Made by a program: the position numbers and the translations under genes
DNA from: Victivallaceae bacterium
GTDB taxonomy: Bacteria > Verrucomicrobiota > Lentisphaeria > Victivallales > Victivallaceae
Direction: 5' to 3'
DNA length: 7,913 nucleotides
Assembly: GCA_028698975.1 (NCBI GenBank)
Contig: JAQVVK010000101.1
Span: forward strand, 1-7,913
In this document: positions 6,078 through 7,913 of the stretch, in pieces
Numbering within the stretch: position 1 is the first letter of the stretch
Layout: each line of letters starts with the position of its first letter
Notes under the pieces: model-generated
What the model saw: the letters and a program-made list of their open reading frames with translations, nothing else
The model's database searches: none
Told to the model about the DNA's origin: nothing

Positions 6078-6829
6078 TGCGCCGCCTCCGTGGTGCCGTC
6101 AAAAAGCGCGGCGGTCTGTTCGGGCAAAACCTCGCATCCGCGATCAAAGCCCGCGATCAGCAACCGTGTAAGAAGTTCTTCGGCATATCCAAACGAGGAG
6201 GGTCTGGCCAGCACCACAAAATATTCCAGCTGGGGGCGGTGCCCGGATGTTGCCCGGCGGATCAATTCGTCCAGCCGCTCCGGATCGAATTCAAGCGTTT
6301 GCGTTTCGCCGCCGTTCAATACCTCGATACGATCTTGGCGGCAATCCAAAAATACCGGGTGGCGTTTTTCCGAGGGGTCCACCTCAAAACGCATCCGCTG
6401 CTTTTCCGCCGCCAGCTCCTGCGATAATTGTTCAAAATGCGTCTGCGACTGCGCGTTTGCCGCCGTCTGTCGCTCGATCTGCTCCCAAAGCTCACGAAGT
6501 TTCGCGTTGTGCCGCGCCTCCGCCGCCGGGTCCGGCGCGGGCAATGCGGCGGTTTCTCGGCGAAGCAGGTTCACCTGCCGGATCAATTCCGGCCGCTGCC
6601 CGGCAGGAACCGTCGCCGCCGCTTTTTTTCGGAGTTCGCGCAGTTCGTTCTCTTTGCGGCTGATGATTTCGTCCTGATCGGACTTTGGGGTATTCGCCGC
6701 CGTAAAGCGGCTTTCACACAATGCCAAGGCCAGCAGCACCGCTACCAGAAACATGATGCCGGTAATCGATGTTACAATGTCCTGAAAGCTGAAAAGTGAA
6801 ACCGGAAACTTGTCACGCTCCGCTCTCAA
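6074..6829 (-). CDS. Single-pass coiled-coil protein, B-type subunit of the proton-channel set (first)
   Basis: I take TTG at 6829 as the start. It overlaps the channel gene's TGA as TTGA, has GGAGA (6843-6839) nine bases upstream, and gives an N-terminus that lines up with the next protein. A frame opening at ATG 6901 exists but would overlap the channel gene by 76 bases. The 251-residue product has a helix at about 17-38 starting with Asp17 (F-S-F-Q-D-I-V-T), a long charged coiled coil (about 51-147), and a C-terminal alpha/beta domain (about 157-240) with the pattern hydrophobic strand, F-D-P-E-R-L-D-E-L-I helix, then Y-F-V-V-L. This is the architecture of ExbD/TolR-like B subunits; Asp17 would be the proton-carrying residue. 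No peptidoglycan-binding motif is seen. Its role in a motor with the adjacent channel is inferred, not shown. Confidence 0.8.
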   Translation of the reverse strand: MRAERDKFPVSLFSFQDIVTSITGIMFLVAVLLALALCESRFTAANTPKSDQDEIISRKENELRELRKKAAATVPAGQRPELIRQVNLLRRETAALPAPDPAAEARHNAKLRELWEQIERQTAANAQSQTHFEQLSQELAAEKQRMRFEVDPSEKRHPVFLDCRQDRIEVLNGGETQTLEFDPERLDELIRRATSGHRPQLEYFVVLARPSSFGYAEELLTRLLIAGFDRGCEVLPEQTAALFDGTTEAAQ

Positions 6830-7674
6830 TGTTGGGATTCTCCGGCTAAGACCGCGCTTTTCAATTTGCTTATAATGTTGCGGTGCGCGAAGTCGGCGCA
6901 TTCGTCAAGAAACGCCTCCTCCTGCGCGGAAATCATGGTCATAAGCAACTGTACACCTAGCGCGGCCAAAAGTGCGATCAATGTGGTCTCAAACGCAACG
7001 GCCAGCCCCACGGTGACGTTGCCAAGCGACGCTTTCAACTCATCCAGCCCGGCCCCGCCGGAGACCACCGCCCCGAAGCCGCCGACCGCCGCCGAGAGGC
7101 CGATCACCGTGCCGATGAATCCCAATACCGGGATCGCCCACAGAAATCCGCGCAGCACCGTGTAGCTGTTGGATAAATAATCGTCGTCATTGCGGGCTTG
7201 CGTGTTGAGGCACTCCACCACTGCGGCCGTACTGCCCAGATTGGACAAATTAAGCAGAGCGCGTTCCAGCCGGTCGGTCAGCACGAATTCCCTCGGATCG
7301 GCCGCCTCGTCGCGCAACCGGCGCAGCATCTCTTTGGCGGTTGCCGAGGTGAGCACAAAGTCGGGGTCGTCGGGCAGAATCGCGATGGCGAGTGTCCGCC
7401 GCTCGTTGCGGAGTTTCAAATACTTTACCATCAGCATGGCCAGCGCCCACCCGGTGAAGAACACCGTGGCAAACGGCACCCAGCTGCGAAAGAACATATC
7501 AATAAGGGGCGAGGTCGTGAGTTCGCCCAGCCCCAGCAGCAGCGCGTAAAACAGCGCGGTCAAGGCTCCGCCCGCAAGGCAGGTCAACCCGTAGTTCACT
7601 CCGGTGAATCTTTTGCTCTTGAACCCCAAAAGCTGCTCGGGGTCGCCGCTCCGCCGCGAAACTCTTTCTTGCAT
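6826..7674 (-). CDS. MotA/TolQ/ExbB-family proton channel subunit
   Basis: The 282-residue inner-membrane protein is the A subunit of a proton-driven complex. Four membrane helices are visible at about 26-50, 64-86, 176-202 and 217-248, with a cytoplasmic stretch of about 90 residues between the second and third, as in ExbB and MotA. The family signature is clear in the last two helices: I-P-V-L-G-F-I-G-T-V-I-G-L (181-193) and N-V-T-V-G-L-A-V-A-F-E-T-T (219-231), which hold the conserved Pro, Gly and polar Thr residues lining the channel. It lacks the long cytoplasmic tail of ZorA. ATG 7674 has GGGGGGA (7690-7684) upstream; a GTG at 7695 overlapping the preceding stop would add seven residues and cannot be excluded. 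It lies 17 bases after the lpxA-like gene and overlaps the next gene by 4 bases, so it is cotranscribed with both neighbours. Partners are predicted to be the two B-type proteins that follow. Confidence 0.92.
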   Translation of the reverse strand: MQERVSRRSGDPEQLLGFKSKRFTGVNYGLTCLAGGALTALFYALLLGLGELTTSPLIDMFFRSWVPFATVFFTGWALAMLMVKYLKLRNERRTLAIAILPDDPDFVLTSATAKEMLRRLRDEAADPREFVLTDRLERALLNLSNLGSTAAVVECLNTQARNDDDYLSNSYTVLRGFLWAIPVLGFIGTVIGLSAAVGGFGAVVSGGAGLDELKASLGNVTVGLAVAFETTLIALLAALGVQLLMTMISAQEEAFLDECADFAHRNIISKLKSAVLAGESQH

Positions 7675-7691
7675 AACCCGTTTTCCCCCCG

Positions 7692-7913
7692 TCACTCGCT
7701 AACGTGGCGCATTACCAGCTCGGTCAGCTCGGGGTCGCCCGGCATGATGCCGCGCTCGGTATTGCGGATGAAGTTGGCAAACTCCGCCACATGGACGTCG
7801 CCCGGAGCTTCCCGTTCGACGATTTCCAACGCGTTGGTGTTGTTAAGTTCGCGAAAGAAAAAGGTCTTGATGGCGCGGCGGATGGTCATGCGTTCGGCAT
7901 TGGTGAACCCGGC
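7692..7913 (-). CDS. lpxA: Acyl-[ACP]-UDP-N-acetylglucosamine O-acyltransferase (LpxA), C-terminal fragment
   Basis: The frame is open from the right edge to the TGA at 7694-7692, showing the last 73 residues. The segment G-F-T-N-A-E-R at the edge, the helical R-R-A-I-K-T-F-F-F, and the end V-A-E-F-A-N-F-I-R-N-T-E-R-G-I match the C-terminal alpha-helical domain of LpxA (compare the G-F-S-R-E, A-Y-K and R-S-T-R-G-L positions of the E. coli enzyme). LpxA performs the first step of lipid A synthesis in the cytoplasm, so the host makes LPS or a related lipid. About 17 residues follow the R-G-I motif, a modest extension. The left-handed beta-helix catalytic part lies outside the window, so activity cannot be judged. 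The channel gene starts 17 bases later. The assignment is from remembered family pattern on a short piece. Confidence 0.72.
   Translation of the reverse strand, partial: AGFTNAERMTIRRAIKTFFFRELNNTNALEIVEREAPGDVHVAEFANFIRNTERGIMPGDPELTELVMRHVSE

Noticed and set aside
5668..6677. Several plus-strand frames antisense to the two B-type genes
   Set aside because: Their translations are Arg/Ser/Pro/Ala-rich, as expected from the complementary strand of GC-rich genes. The minus-strand genes have coherent starts, overlaps and membrane helices.
4409..7674. Zorya anti-phage system
   Set aside because: A MotA-like channel with single-pass Asp-containing partners recalls ZorAB. However, the channel lacks ZorA's long cytoplasmic tail, neither B protein shows an OmpA-type peptidoglycan-binding domain, and no ZorC/ZorD helicase or nuclease is present.
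4409..7674. Tol-Pal or TonB-ExbBD operon
   Set aside because: No TolA, TolB, Pal or TonB C-terminal domain is seen. The B-type proteins are about twice the length of ExbD or TolR and carry coiled coils.

Overview
The window looks chromosomal and comes from a Gram-negative, LPS-making bacterium. I infer the PVC superphylum, with Lentisphaerae/Victivallales-type organisms the best guess. The grounds are a GH78-like six-hairpin glycosidase with a D-G-N-R-E-R-L-P-Y signature, a vWA protein with the E-F-F-G lead-in I associate with PVC proteins, the tail of a large secreted beta-rich protein, and an LpxA C-terminus. The lineage rests on pattern memory only, with no search behind it. I see no insertion sequence, tRNA, rRNA, CRISPR array or phage gene.

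Plus strand (1-2050): the 3' end of a repetitive, beta-rich surface or secreted protein stops at 346 and is closed by a strong intrinsic terminator (365-404). After an AT-rich gap comes a near-consensus promoter (472-500), then a GH78-like glycosidase (614-2050). The first well-placed ATG behind this promoter (554) is in frame with the glycosidase but is cut off by a TAA at 605-607, two codons before the annotated start.

Minus strand (2095-7913): convergent to the glycosidase is a hybrid histidine kinase (4221-2095) with a periplasmic double-Cache-like sensor, HisKA/HATPase core and C-terminal receiver. It has its own promoter (4382-4354), and its leader holds a chain of three very short overlapping ORFs. 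Upstream of it lies a tight, translationally coupled gene run: the LpxA C-terminus (enters at 7913, ends 7692), a MotA/TolQ/ExbB-type proton channel (7674-6826), two small single-pass proteins with an Asp at the start of the membrane helix and a coiled-coil stalk (6829-6074 and 6077-5211), and a membrane-anchored vWA protein with an intact MIDAS (5221-4409).

The most interesting unit is this A-B-B'-vWA set. It has the parts of a proton-driven 5:2 inner-membrane motor (TolQR/ExbBD/MotAB/ZorAB type), but with two different B subunits that look like diverged paralogues, no OmpA-type peptidoglycan domain, and a vWA protein in place of TonB/TolA. Its linkage to lpxA suggests a cell-envelope job. 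The function is unproven.
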